Assembly (NCBI RefSeq): GCF_002783505.1
Contig: NZ_PFGL01000012.1
Span: 1-64,000, forward strand
Length of the DNA stretch: 64,000 nt
Reading direction: 5' to 3'
From: Shewanella sp. CG12_big_fil_rev_8_21_14_0_65_47_15
GTDB taxonomy: Bacteria; Pseudomonadota; Gammaproteobacteria; Enterobacterales; Shewanellaceae
Positions 1 through 9,680 of this stretch are shown here, piece after piece. A program made the translations under genes and the position numbers. The notes under the pieces are model-generated. The model made no database searches, was not told the DNA's origin, and was given only the letters and a program-made list of their open reading frames with translations. The first letter of the stretch is position 1. Every line of letters begins with the position of its first letter.

Positions 1-1076
1 TTGGTTTGATCGGCAATGGCGCGTATCACTTCTAGCACTTGGTGAATCGCATGGCTATCCTGCTCAATGGTCTGCACCACATCGGAGAAATGGCTGACCT
101 GCACACTCAACTGATGGATTGCGTCGATCACGGTTTCTAAGCGTGAATGTCCCCGCTGCGCCGCCTGATGACTAGACACCATCTCAGAGGCCGTGCGATG
201 AATGTTGCCCGTCACTTCGGCAAAACTGGCGCTCATTTGCTCCATCGCCGTTGCCGCCTGCGTCGTTTGCTCACTCTGGCTATCCGCATGTTCCCAAGTA
301 TTGGTAATGGTTTGTTTAAGGTTAACGCTCTGCTCTTGGATCTCGCTGGCAGAATCGGCCATGCGCCCGACCACACCGCCTATTTCAGTGATTAAAAATC
401 GCAGGGCCAGATCCAACTTGCCTATTTCATCCTGCCGGCCGGTATACACTCCCATGGCGACGGGATCGTCAATGATATTAGTTGCTATCGACACCAGCCT
501 TTGCAAGGGCTGCATCAGGTAGTACCAAGTGAGGCACGCAAGACTCATACCTGCTATAGCCGCCACTAGGGGGGAATAACTGGCGATCACAGCTGTGGAG
601 ATAATCGAAACCAGCATAGTCAGCAATATCTTACCGCTAAAACCTAGCCTATCTTTGCGCAAGGCCTTAGGTTGTTTACCCTGATTAATATCGCTGTAAA
701 TAGTCTCGGCGGCTTTGATCTGCTCGGGTGTCGCTTGGCGGCGAACGGATTGAAACTCGTGAATGACCCCATTCTCATACACAGGTGCAACATAGGCATT
801 CACCCAATAGTAACCACCATGCTTAGTTTTATTTTTGACTATCCCCATCCAAGGCTTACCGCCCTTTATTCTTTCCCACAGGATTTTAAAGGCGGCGGGC
901 ATATCGGCATGGCGCACTATGTTGTGCGGACTGCCCTGCAACTCGTTAACACTAAACTCACTGATCTGCGAAAAGGTCTGGTTTACATATTTAATGTTGC
1001 CCTTAAGGTCGGTAGTTGACAGGAGAATGGCGTTATCAGACAGGTGTTTTTCACCCTTTGTAGAATGTGTTTGCAT
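1..1076 (-). CDS. Methyl-accepting chemotaxis protein with N-terminal PAS domain (Aer-like), C-terminus outside window
   Basis: The frame opens at an ATG at 1076 and is still open at position 1, so this is the N-terminal ~358 residues only. Residues ~10-110 form a PAS sensor domain (LLSTTDLKGNIKYVNQTF, then VRHADMPAAFK and GGYYWVNAYVAPVYE), the arrangement seen in Aer-type redox/energy receptors. Two hydrophobic segments follow at about residues 140-185, with a HAMP-like stretch after them. The rest is a helical signalling domain that reaches IRAIADQT, the start of the highly conserved receptor hairpin, exactly at the window edge. It should signal through CheA/CheW at the inner membrane. No periplasmic sensor domain is visible, so sensing is probably cytoplasmic. 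The ligand is unknown. The Shine-Dalgarno sequence is weak. Confidence 0.9.
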   Translation of the reverse strand, partial: MQTHSTKGEKHLSDNAILLSTTDLKGNIKYVNQTFSQISEFSVNELQGSPHNIVRHADMPAAFKILWERIKGGKPWMGIVKNKTKHGGYYWVNAYVAPVYENGVIHEFQSVRRQATPEQIKAAETIYSDINQGKQPKALRKDRLGFSGKILLTMLVSIISTAVIASYSPLVAAIAGMSLACLTWYYLMQPLQRLVSIATNIIDDPVAMGVYTGRQDEIGKLDLALRFLITEIGGVVGRMADSASEIQEQSVNLKQTITNTWEHADSQSEQTTQAATAMEQMSASFAEVTGNIHRTASEMVSSHQAAQRGHSRLETVIDAIHQLSVQVSHFSDVVQTIEQDSHAIHQVLEVIRAIADQT

Positions 1077-1423
1077 AGGTTATAGGGCAGACTCTCGGTA
1101 AAAAGATGAATGGCATTTTGCCAAAAGGACAAGCTGTCTACCTTGATTAAGCTCACAATGACAGTAGAAAAATTAACCAAAAGCTAAACAAGTAGTAACC
1201 GCTGAACACACTCTAATAAATAAAAACAAACAATTACGGTAAATCTAGCAACTCAAAAACCCATAATTTGTTTCGTACGCTGTTTTAAACGCTTCACCTA
1301 CATAGAGTGAATCTCTGTCCCCTCCAGCTAAGCTCTATAAAAAACCACCTTAAGCTTGCACTTAAGGTGGTGTTACATTCACATCGTATCCACTGTGAGT
1401 GAACCGTGGCTCGCTGCGATAGT
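1077..1423. other. Intergenic region between the chemotaxis receptor and the pullulanase
   Basis: AT-rich spacer. It holds the terminator of the upstream minus-strand gene (1337-1371) and presumably the receptor promoter. I see no further gene or structured element. Confidence 0.6.
1337..1371 (-). terminator. Rho-independent terminator after the pullulanase gene
   Basis: A perfect 11-bp stem (ACCACCTTAAG at 1344-1354 and CTTAAGGTGGT at 1361-1371) with a 6-nt loop. On the minus strand it is followed by a run of U residues (complement of 1337-1343). It lies about 50 bases past the pullulanase stop codon. Confidence 0.85.
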
Positions 1424-4400
1424 TTAGTTAACCTGAGTGACCGTTAAGCTTGGCGATTTAGGATCGGGCCCCGTCACAGTAAAGCGGTAAGTGGCCGCCG
1501 CTGGCGCATTAAAATGCATATTGGCGCCCTTAGAAGCCAAGACTTTTAACCCATCAAGCGTCACAGCTTCATCGCCCACCACAGCACCAAAATCGACACT
1601 AGACCAATCTGATGAGGCAATTTTAAACTCGTTATCCCCTGCTGCTAACACGATATCGACACTGTAAACCGAGGCGCCTTGGTAGGCTAACGTGTCCACT
1701 GTGCCCCAGCCATTCATGCCACCACGAATATAAACCGTGTTCGCACCAAACATCGCCGTTTTATACACGCTGAGTTTAGGTTCATTACGATTTGAAGCAT
1801 CAAATACAAAGCTGTAGGTATCATCGCTGTCGAAGGTGATGCTCAGATTGCCGCCTTTGACCGCCAGCAATTTCTCTTGATTGAGCACAACGACACCATC
1901 GGCCTCACCAGTACCATAATCTACAGTAGACCAATCACTTGACGCGATTTTAAAACCCTTAGTACCCGCCGTGATGGCGAGATCAACGCGGTAAATCCCA
2001 CCGCCCATATACTTGACTTCGTTATCCGTCCCCCAACCATTCATATCACCGCGCAGATACACAGGCGTGCCTACAAATGGCTCTTCGTTATAAACGCTTA
2101 ATACTGGATGGTCCTTATCCGATGCATCGAGGGAGAACACATAGGTTGCCGTTATCCCCGCGGAAAAATGCAGATTCCCGCCCTTCGCTGCTAGCGCTTC
2201 GGCCACGCCTTCATCAACTTGCGCGACATCTGCATTAATAGCACCGAAGTCAACGGTATTCCAATCTGCCGAGGCAATTTTGAAATCATAGTCACCTGCA
2301 TTCAGTTTGATGGCAATACGGTATTCGCCAGCGCCGACGTAGGCGAATTTATCGACTTCACCCCAGCCATTCATGCCGCCACGGACAAATACATCGGTAC
2401 TGCCATAGGGCACAACATCAGGCGCACCAACAGTGGCATTTGCCGAGAGACCCGCCCCCTGAGCACCGTTTTGTTTTTTCACAAATACAGCCGTGCTGTA
2501 GGCCGGAACCGTAAATGTGCCTTCATCCACACCTTCACTAAAGCTTGCGCCGCGGATTTTGGCATCAACGGAGTTTGCTTGTACTTCGTGTAAGCTAAAG
2601 CCTGCTGCAGTCGGCACTGTGTGAGACTGCTCCGTTGCGCTGCCGTTGATCATCACCACGATGGCGTCGACTGCGGGGTCGAGATCGCTAAGACCCACAC
2701 TGTCGTCAAGGCTCATGACGATGACGCCCTGTTGCTGACGTTTACCGACGTTATGGAATCCCACCCGCTCAATAATGGTCTGCTCATCGGTCAGGCGGAA
2801 TAATGGGCTCTGATGGCGTATACGTAAAAACTCGTTAAATACCCCCGAAGCCAATTCGATATCCGACATGGACGCCGCCGCATTTGGGTTAGCAGAAATA
2901 CCCGCAATCTGTGTCCATTTGCTGCTGTTATCCTGCGCGAGTGGTAAACCTACATTCCAGTTATTGCTGTTGTAGGTAAAGTCGACATAGTTAAACCAGT
3001 CACCCGAGTCATAGCTGTTTCTGTCCATCGATTTTGAGCGCAGCAAATCGCCGCCCATTTGCAGGAACGGCACCCCTTGGCTCAAGAGTGGAATACTGGC
3101 AGCCATATTTTGAACTCGAACACGACTTTCAATACTCAAACCAATGGCATGTTTATACTGCAGGATATCCCACAGGGTTTCGTTATCGTGCTTAGACACA
3201 TAGTTAATACTGTCGGCAGGATCGAGGGCATAGGCACTCGGTTGTGAGTTCCAGCTAAAGCTACTGCCCTTAGCCGAATTGCCATTAAAGTCTTTGAGTA
3301 CATAGTTTTGTAAGTTACCCGCCAATGATAAACGTAGGGTATCTTGATCCCGTAGGTAGTCATCCTTTGCCTCAGTCGCAAACAATGCGCCGCCACGCAC
3401 CGCCTCACGAATTCTGTCATTAAAGGTGCCCACTTCGGAGCCTGCCATATTGGCTTGGGTTGCCTGTTCGAATAGACGATTATCGGCAACTTCACCAAAG
3501 TTCCATCCTTCACCGTAGAAGTAAGTGTCTGGATCGACGGCCTGAACAGCGGTTCTCGCATCGAGAATACCTTGCTTAGGCATGTGCCCCATCACATCGA
3601 AACGGAAGCCGTCATAGCCATATTCTTTGGCAAGCAAGACTAATGAATCCGTGACGAGTTTGCCCATCATTCGATGTTCTGTGGCGGTATTTTCACAACA
3701 GCTTGACTGTTCCATCGCCCCAGATACGGGGTCGTATCTGTGGTAATAACCAGGAACGACCTTATCGAGCACAGCGTTAGCATTCACGCCAGAAGCGCTA
3801 GTGTGGTTGTACACCACATCCAATACGACTCTCAGCCCCATATTATGTAAGGCTTGGTTCATTTCGCGCAGTTCAAGCACTCGCGCCGTACCCTCAGCCA
3901 CTGTGGCATAACTGCCTTCAGGGGCAAAAAAGTGCTGCGGATCGTAACCCCAGTTAAAGCCATCTAAACCACGCATAGCATCCACTAATGCCTGCGCATC
4001 GCTTGAGCCGAGTAAGCTATTCGCCAGAATACTCTCTATCGTTGCTGACTTGTTTTGGGTTTTACAGGCATCGGCCGCATCATTGATTTTGCTGCATAAC
4101 TTGGCCAGTGTGTCGGTCATTTCGATGCGTTCACTGGCATTTTCATTGACCGTCGCCATATCGGTGGCGGGCAACACATGGAAGTGCGTTAAGCCATTAT
4201 CAACCAGCTTTTTAAGGTGCTCGACTGGCGCAGAGCCTTGCTCGGTAAAGGCCAAATATTTACCACGGTGGGCGGCACTGGTGCTCTGATCTCGAATACT
4301 AAAGTCACGGATATGCCCCTCGTAGATCACCGCATCTTCTGGGTGAGCAATAGCGGCAACGGTTTGGTTATCCCAGCCGTCTGGTTTAAGATCCACATCG

Positions 4401-5746
4401 TCCAAATTAATAAACTGGCTAAAACGGCCGTTACTCGACACATTTAAAGAATAAGGATCTGTGCTTTCTAGCGACTCCAGTTTTTTGGTCGTTGGATGGT
4501 ACACACTGAGCGCATAACGATAATAGAGGCGATTAAGGCTAGCATCACCGCGATAGGACCAAATACCAGTGAGGCTATCTAAGGTCATGTTCTCAGTGCT
4601 TTTCAGTGTTTTATTGGCATCGTAGACTTTCAGTTTTACATCTTGGGCAGTTGGTGCCCACACTGAAGCAATAATGTTCGCCCCATCGTAAACCACACCG
4701 AGCGCAGCTTCATCAGCATCTTGGTCGCCCTGGGTGTAAAGATCATCAAGCACCTTGGCCGCTTGCACATAAGTTGCGCCAACGGGTTTGTTATCGGCAT
4801 CGTAAGCGACTAATACTAATTGATCTTTTGCAATGGCTTTGGCTTCATCCGCAGTAAAATTAGCAGTATAAGCAGGCCAATCTGCCAGCACTGGCGATAA
4901 CGCTTTTTGTGCATCACTTAAGGTCGCTGGCGTTAAGGTCACTTGGGTGCCACTGATCACATTATTATCATCGGCGGCGATATCGGCCTTAGCTGAATAA
5001 TGCAATTTCACACTTGTTACCCCCTGCGGATCTTGGTTCCACACAAAGGTATTGCGATCTAACCAGTGGGCACTCATACCTGAAATAGAGAAACCTGTCT
5101 CAAGGATCGGATACTCATACACATCCGACTCGCCGTGGATGGTGAAATTCACGCGTACATAGGTCGCATCGTCCTGCACCAGGGACATAGTTAAGTTGTT
5201 TTTACCTAAGGCCTTACCCGCATCATCCGTACCGGCATGCACAATAAAGTTGCCGCAGGCACCATAACCTTCCTTCAGATTAAGGATCCAATAGGCGCCA
5301 TAATTAGGATCAATACCATCGAAGGGATGGCCGTTGGCCCAATCGCTGGTATCAAAGGGAGCGGCATAGGCATCACACTTTTCATCGTTCCAAGTATGTA
5401 ATTTGTACTTAGGATATTCAGGGTTACTCGCAGTATTGTTTTTATCTTTAATGCGGTTGTAATACAACACAGCCTGATTGGCCTGCGGAAATACGCTGGG
5501 CGCGGGTAATGAGGGATCTAAGCCGTTTATACAACTCTCGTTTTTAGGATCAGGGAATTTGGGCGCCTTACAACTGATAGGCGTAGGGGCAACGCAGCTT
5601 GTGCCCGTCGCATCTGGCACCATAGGCACATCGCAGGTTAATAACACTTTACCCGGTTCGGATGAATCGCTGCCGCCACAGGCCGAGAGTAAGCTCATAC
5701 TCAGGGCTAAGGCCGACAGTTTAATCAGATTAGAGATACTCAACAT
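1424..5746 (-). CDS. pulA: Pullulanase-type alpha-1,6-glucosidase, surface lipoprotein (GH13)
   Basis: A 1440-residue exported debranching enzyme of glycoside hydrolase family 13. The N-terminus is a lipoprotein signal with lipobox LLSAC (Cys23), followed by pullulanase-associated beta domains. The catalytic barrel shows all four family motifs: DVVYNHT (~645), GFRFDVMGH with the nucleophile Asp (~716), YFYGEGWNFG with the acid/base Glu (~745) and YVSKHDNETLWD (~852). The C-terminus carries three tandem ~100-residue modules, each starting with a variant of VxxRGxMNGWG (~1117, 1225, 1335), probably glucan-binding. It should cut alpha-1,6 branches of pullulan, starch or glycogen at the cell surface. 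It lies 105 bases downstream of a TonB-dependent receptor in the same orientation. The start is an ATG with a GGGAGA ribosome site. Confidence 0.92.
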   Translation of the reverse strand: MLSISNLIKLSALALSMSLLSACGGSDSSEPGKVLLTCDVPMVPDATGTSCVAPTPISCKAPKFPDPKNESCINGLDPSLPAPSVFPQANQAVLYYNRIKDKNNTASNPEYPKYKLHTWNDEKCDAYAAPFDTSDWANGHPFDGIDPNYGAYWILNLKEGYGACGNFIVHAGTDDAGKALGKNNLTMSLVQDDATYVRVNFTIHGESDVYEYPILETGFSISGMSAHWLDRNTFVWNQDPQGVTSVKLHYSAKADIAADDNNVISGTQVTLTPATLSDAQKALSPVLADWPAYTANFTADEAKAIAKDQLVLVAYDADNKPVGATYVQAAKVLDDLYTQGDQDADEAALGVVYDGANIIASVWAPTAQDVKLKVYDANKTLKSTENMTLDSLTGIWSYRGDASLNRLYYRYALSVYHPTTKKLESLESTDPYSLNVSSNGRFSQFINLDDVDLKPDGWDNQTVAAIAHPEDAVIYEGHIRDFSIRDQSTSAAHRGKYLAFTEQGSAPVEHLKKLVDNGLTHFHVLPATDMATVNENASERIEMTDTLAKLCSKINDAADACKTQNKSATIESILANSLLGSSDAQALVDAMRGLDGFNWGYDPQHFFAPEGSYATVAEGTARVLELREMNQALHNMGLRVVLDVVYNHTSASGVNANAVLDKVVPGYYHRYDPVSGAMEQSSCCENTATEHRMMGKLVTDSLVLLAKEYGYDGFRFDVMGHMPKQGILDARTAVQAVDPDTYFYGEGWNFGEVADNRLFEQATQANMAGSEVGTFNDRIREAVRGGALFATEAKDDYLRDQDTLRLSLAGNLQNYVLKDFNGNSAKGSSFSWNSQPSAYALDPADSINYVSKHDNETLWDILQYKHAIGLSIESRVRVQNMAASIPLLSQGVPFLQMGGDLLRSKSMDRNSYDSGDWFNYVDFTYNSNNWNVGLPLAQDNSSKWTQIAGISANPNAAASMSDIELASGVFNEFLRIRHQSPLFRLTDEQTIIERVGFHNVGKRQQQGVIVMSLDDSVGLSDLDPAVDAIVVMINGSATEQSHTVPTAAGFSLHEVQANSVDAKIRGASFSEGVDEGTFTVPAYSTAVFVKKQNGAQGAGLSANATVGAPDVVPYGSTDVFVRGGMNGWGEVDKFAYVGAGEYRIAIKLNAGDYDFKIASADWNTVDFGAINADVAQVDEGVAEALAAKGGNLHFSAGITATYVFSLDASDKDHPVLSVYNEEPFVGTPVYLRGDMNGWGTDNEVKYMGGGIYRVDLAITAGTKGFKIASSDWSTVDYGTGEADGVVVLNQEKLLAVKGGNLSITFDSDDTYSFVFDASNRNEPKLSVYKTAMFGANTVYIRGGMNGWGTVDTLAYQGASVYSVDIVLAAGDNEFKIASSDWSSVDFGAVVGDEAVTLDGLKVLASKGANMHFNAPAAATYRFTVTGPDPKSPSLTVTQVN

Positions 5747-5851
5747 GAGTGGTTTCTCCCAATTTGCGAATAAGGCGCCGTGATACTAAATGGCGCAACA
5801 TTTAATGGATTTAGGCTCTGTGCGTTTAAGCACACCAACTGATGCAATGGA

Positions 5852-8818
5852 TTACAGGGCATAGGTGAACCCCAGGAAAAATTCGCGGCCAAAGTATTGC
5901 AAGGTGCCGGTTTTCTGCTCGGTGCCGAAGTAACTCTTAGTCGGTTCATCTGTAAGGTTATTCACTTGAAACAGCACGTTTAAACCGTCCATTACTTGGT
6001 AGGAGGCTTGATAATCCATCACGGTTTCAGAATCGAAGTTCACCACTTGATCGTTAATCGCAACCTGTTCAGAAACAAAGGCATCACGGTAACGGGCACT
6101 GATACGGGTTTCAAAGCCCTCATAGCCGTAAAACAAGGTGGCACTGAGCACATTATTCGATAAACCCGGTAAAGATTGAGTCACACTGTCACCGCCTAGG
6201 CTAGTGATGGACTGCACCTCACTCTCGGTATAGGAATAACTGGCGTTAAAACCTAAACCGGAAAACAAATCGGGCAAGGAGGCAAACACTTGGGTGTAAG
6301 CCAGCTCTAAACCGCGAATGTATCCGCCCTCGGCATTGTTCATTGCAGTAGTGTAAGTGCCATTACTTGTTGCGGTTTGCACCCCAGTAACAGGATCGAC
6401 AATGTAATCCGGCACGTTGAAGCCATTCCCCTTAAAATCGAAATTGGTGATAGCCACAGTATCAATAAAGGAGTCGATATTTTTGTAGAATAGCGCCGCG
6501 ACAAAGGCGCCTTCATCAAAGTATTTCTCATAGGAAATATCATATTGATCCGCATAGAAAGGCTTTAAATAGGGGTTATTAGTACTAGAGCCATTGATGA
6601 CGCCATCGCTATTAGCCGTTGCGCTCGCATCCCCCGCCAAGCGATTAATGGGCGGACGCGACATCACTTTAGCGGCCGCTAAACGGATTTGAGAATCTTC
6701 AGTGATCTTAAAACTGAGGTTAAGGGAAGGTAGATAATCAACATAATCTATCCCTTTGATTTTAGGTGCATAGTAGTTATTCACTATGCCTAAATCATCG
6801 ACAATATACTGAGCACCAAGTTCGGGATGTGCGCCGACATTCTCTAAGACAGTTGCAGATTGGTCGGTATCAACACGGCGTAAACCGAGATTCCCCGTGA
6901 CAGGAATACCGCCGATCTCAGTATCAAAATTGACCATGGCATAAGCCGCAAACACCTTTTCGAACACCTCACCACTTTGCAATACGGTCCAAGAATAGTT
7001 AGTGGTATAGCCCTTAGCATCGAGTACACCATCGGCATTACCCCAAGTTTGTACTGGCTGTGGGATACCTTCAGGGAACCAAGCCGCTAGCGCCGCGTCG
7101 AGGTCAATGGCGAGATAGGATGGGAAATAACTGAACTCCCCCTGCCAATCGACGACCGAAGCCATATCAGACGTCAGCTTGAGTGGCGGCTCGGCGCTAG
7201 AGAAAGCGCCATCATTGCCATATTCAAATACCGAGCGGCGATTGGAGTAATTGCGATCCGAGTAACGCACGCCAAACTCTACTGAGCTAATGTAATCATT
7301 CTCAAGGTCGTATTTAAAATCAAGGCGATAAGCCTTTACCGCATCTTCATTCTCATAGGGATAGATGCCGTACTTACTCACCATCACCCGATCCAGATCG
7401 GTGAAGGCATCTGCTTGATTAAAGCCCACATCGGGCAGATTAAGCCCGTTAAGTTGATAACTAATCGAGACATTCTCATCGAAAACTGGGGTGTCGGCAT
7501 TAGCATCAACGGCAACGTTCGCCCATAGCAGGCCATTCCTAAAGTTACTTTTGGCAGAGGAATAGGAAATATCGGCGGCGACATTCAGTCTGTCTGTCAC
7601 TTGCCAGTCAGCATTTAAACCAAAGCTATTCACTTCATCAAAATCTTGGTTATCGTCGTTGACAGTCTCAACTCGGGTATAGCTCTTTGAGGTACGATTA
7701 AAGGTTCCGCCAATAACAGAATTGCCATCGAGTACAGGATTGGCAATCGCAGCGCCTGAGCCACCAAACTTAACCCTGAATCCTCGGGCAAAGGATTCGC
7801 TATCGAAACGTGATAAAAATGCATCGGCCTTGAGCTTAAAATTATCCCTAGGTGCCCACTCAATCGCGCCCATATAACCGTTACGCATTTCAACACCACC
7901 GAGGTGCTGTAGCTCAAAACCCTCGCTGATGTACTCATTCGCCGGGAAATCAATCGAACCGTTGGTATCATTAGTCTGTCCATCGACTTCTTTGCTGTCG
8001 TTATAGGCCAAGCCGATAAATTGGGTCGCGACACTGGGTTGTTTTAGACGGGCATAACCTAATGCCACGCCTAAGGTATCGTCGAAAAACTTACCCTGAT
8101 AAGAAATACTCAATCTGTGGCCATATTCGTCAGCACCGTACACTTCACTGGCTCTGTCGTTATACATACCGCGGGCATTAACCAGAAAACTATGGTCTTT
8201 ATCGGATTGCAGTGGGCTGACTGTTTGCAGTTCAACTGTGCCGGCAACGCCGCCTTCAATGAGTGAGGCTTTAGGGGATTTATACACAGCGGCGGATGAA
8301 ATCAACTCAGAGGGGTATTGATCGAACTCGATACTACGAGTCCCACTCGTCGATACCTGTTCACGGCCATTTAAGGTTGAAAAAACAAAACCGCCGGACA
8401 TACCGCGAATGTTAATTTCCGCCGCTTGTCCGCCGGTACGAACCGCTGAAATACCGGGTAAGCGGGTCAGCGCATCCGCCATTGATACATCGGGTAAGGC
8501 GCCCAGATCATCGGCCGATAATTGCTCTGAAACCGTGTCGCCGTAGCGCTTAGCATCGAGGGAATCAATCAGACTTTTGCTGTAACCTTTAACCTCAATA
8601 CGTTCGATATTTGCCGCTTCATCGCTGGCTTTTTTGTTGGTTTCGACGCTCTTAGTATTCGGGTTGGTATCGTTTTCTATATTGTCGTCTTGAGCTTGTT
8701 TAGCCTCCTGTTGAGTTGGCGTGGCCTCTGCAGCAAAGGCTAACTGCGGTGTATACACCACACTAAAGCCTGCCGCCGCGAGAGCCATGGTCAAGACGCT
8801 GAGTTTACAATGACGCAT
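5852..8818 (-). CDS. TonB-dependent outer-membrane receptor, probably for maltodextrins
   Basis: A 988-residue receptor. A signal peptide (~1-29, ending near AFA/AEA) is followed by a low-complexity Gln/Asp/Asn-rich linker and the plug domain, with RIEVKGY (~74) and ALPDVSMADALTRLPGISAVR-like plug sequence (~107-125). The remainder is beta-barrel, ending in FFLGFTYAL. Length and plug motifs fit the large carbohydrate-type receptors common in Alteromonadales rather than compact siderophore receptors. The pullulanase lipoprotein downstream supports an alpha-glucan oligosaccharide substrate, which is an inference from context. A possible Fur site lies ~285 bases upstream, nearer to the divergent membrane-protein operon, so iron as substrate cannot be fully excluded. 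Confidence 0.88.
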   Translation of the reverse strand: MRHCKLSVLTMALAAAGFSVVYTPQLAFAAEATPTQQEAKQAQDDNIENDTNPNTKSVETNKKASDEAANIERIEVKGYSKSLIDSLDAKRYGDTVSEQLSADDLGALPDVSMADALTRLPGISAVRTGGQAAEINIRGMSGGFVFSTLNGREQVSTSGTRSIEFDQYPSELISSAAVYKSPKASLIEGGVAGTVELQTVSPLQSDKDHSFLVNARGMYNDRASEVYGADEYGHRLSISYQGKFFDDTLGVALGYARLKQPSVATQFIGLAYNDSKEVDGQTNDTNGSIDFPANEYISEGFELQHLGGVEMRNGYMGAIEWAPRDNFKLKADAFLSRFDSESFARGFRVKFGGSGAAIANPVLDGNSVIGGTFNRTSKSYTRVETVNDDNQDFDEVNSFGLNADWQVTDRLNVAADISYSSAKSNFRNGLLWANVAVDANADTPVFDENVSISYQLNGLNLPDVGFNQADAFTDLDRVMVSKYGIYPYENEDAVKAYRLDFKYDLENDYISSVEFGVRYSDRNYSNRRSVFEYGNDGAFSSAEPPLKLTSDMASVVDWQGEFSYFPSYLAIDLDAALAAWFPEGIPQPVQTWGNADGVLDAKGYTTNYSWTVLQSGEVFEKVFAAYAMVNFDTEIGGIPVTGNLGLRRVDTDQSATVLENVGAHPELGAQYIVDDLGIVNNYYAPKIKGIDYVDYLPSLNLSFKITEDSQIRLAAAKVMSRPPINRLAGDASATANSDGVINGSSTNNPYLKPFYADQYDISYEKYFDEGAFVAALFYKNIDSFIDTVAITNFDFKGNGFNVPDYIVDPVTGVQTATSNGTYTTAMNNAEGGYIRGLELAYTQVFASLPDLFSGLGFNASYSYTESEVQSITSLGGDSVTQSLPGLSNNVLSATLFYGYEGFETRISARYRDAFVSEQVAINDQVVNFDSETVMDYQASYQVMDGLNVLFQVNNLTDEPTKSYFGTEQKTGTLQYFGREFFLGFTYAL

Positions 8819-9296
8819 TTGGCATTCCCCTATGTCATAACGACTTGTTTTAAACCCATGTTCTATTCACCACATCAATCCAAGAAACATAGGGCAATCA
8901 AAGTGTCATACTAACGGTGTAGCGTTTTTCGCCTCAATGGGATGCATACGTATTCATAACTTTCCATTCACAATATATTAACCTTCTGTTTTTAACCTTT
9001 GATTTAAAAGCTTTATATCCAATGCTAGAAACACACAAAAGCACAACTTAGTAACAATCCGCACCTCCGTTAGCCCAAGATCACATTTTTATATTTGAAT
9101 CTAAATGATATCGTTTATCATTTTATCTGACTGAGTTATACTTCTCGCGATTAGCTATTCCCTGTTATAGGAATACATTCGCCGTTAAGCCGAGTCTTCT
9201 GTGGTTAAGCTAGAAAGCCCAAGCACACTTTGCAGAATGAACCGTAGCGAATAGCCATAGCAGACCCCTATTGGCTCGGAATGAGAAGTGGTACTT
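8819..9296. other. Divergent promoter region between the TonB receptor and the DUF3649-PepSY operon
   Basis: About 480 bases without a gene, AT-rich. It must hold the promoters of both divergent units. A Fur-like palindrome is visible at 9103-9123. No other element was recognised. Confidence 0.6.
9103..9123. promoter_or_regulatory. Putative Fur box
   Basis: AAATGATA and TATCATTT form an inverted repeat separated by TCGTT, close to the Fur consensus (GATAATGATAATCATTATC). It sits ~175 bases before the DUF3649 start and ~285 bases before the TonB-receptor start. The PepSY-type operon is of a kind usually iron-regulated, which supports the call. Confidence 0.65.
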
Positions 9297-9680
9297 ATGT
9301 CTAATACACCCGCGTTTGAAACATCAACGCAATCACCTGCAGCTCAAATGCGCTCGTTCTCATTGATTTCACGGGGGATTGTGCAGATTGTGCAATGGTT
9401 TACGCAAGAGCAATCGCTATTTGCTTTCAAGGTCTTTGCCCGTGCGAGCGCAGCACTGCTGGCGGGCTATATTGCTGCCGCAACTCTGGCCAGCCTACTG
9501 ACATTAGTACTGCCCATGCCACGATTCGAGAGCACTTTAACGGCCAATATGTTGTCCTTTTTGTTCTATGCCATCGCCATTATTTACGCCTTTTGTGTAC
9601 GTCAAACCTGGCATGCTTGGCGAGATTTAGGCCTAGTGAGTTTGTTATGTTTTGGGTTGATTCAGGTGTGTGGACAATAG
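9297..9680 (+). CDS. DUF3649-family small membrane protein
   Basis: A 127-residue protein with about three hydrophobic segments (roughly residues 45-65, 75-95 and 105-125). The sequence around LAGYIAAATLASLLTLVLP, with the following PepSY and DUF3325-type genes, matches the DUF3649 family known from iron-uptake loci of gammaproteobacteria. I chose the ATG at 9297, which has GAGAAG eight bases upstream. A GTG three codons earlier is in frame but lacks this spacing. It overlaps the next gene, so the three membrane proteins are probably co-translated. The molecular role is unknown, though a part in siderophore or ferric reduction at the inner membrane is plausible. Confidence 0.75.
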   Translation: MSNTPAFETSTQSPAAQMRSFSLISRGIVQIVQWFTQEQSLFAFKVFARASAALLAGYIAAATLASLLTLVLPMPRFESTLTANMLSFLFYAIAIIYAFCVRQTWHAWRDLGLVSLLCFGLIQVCGQ

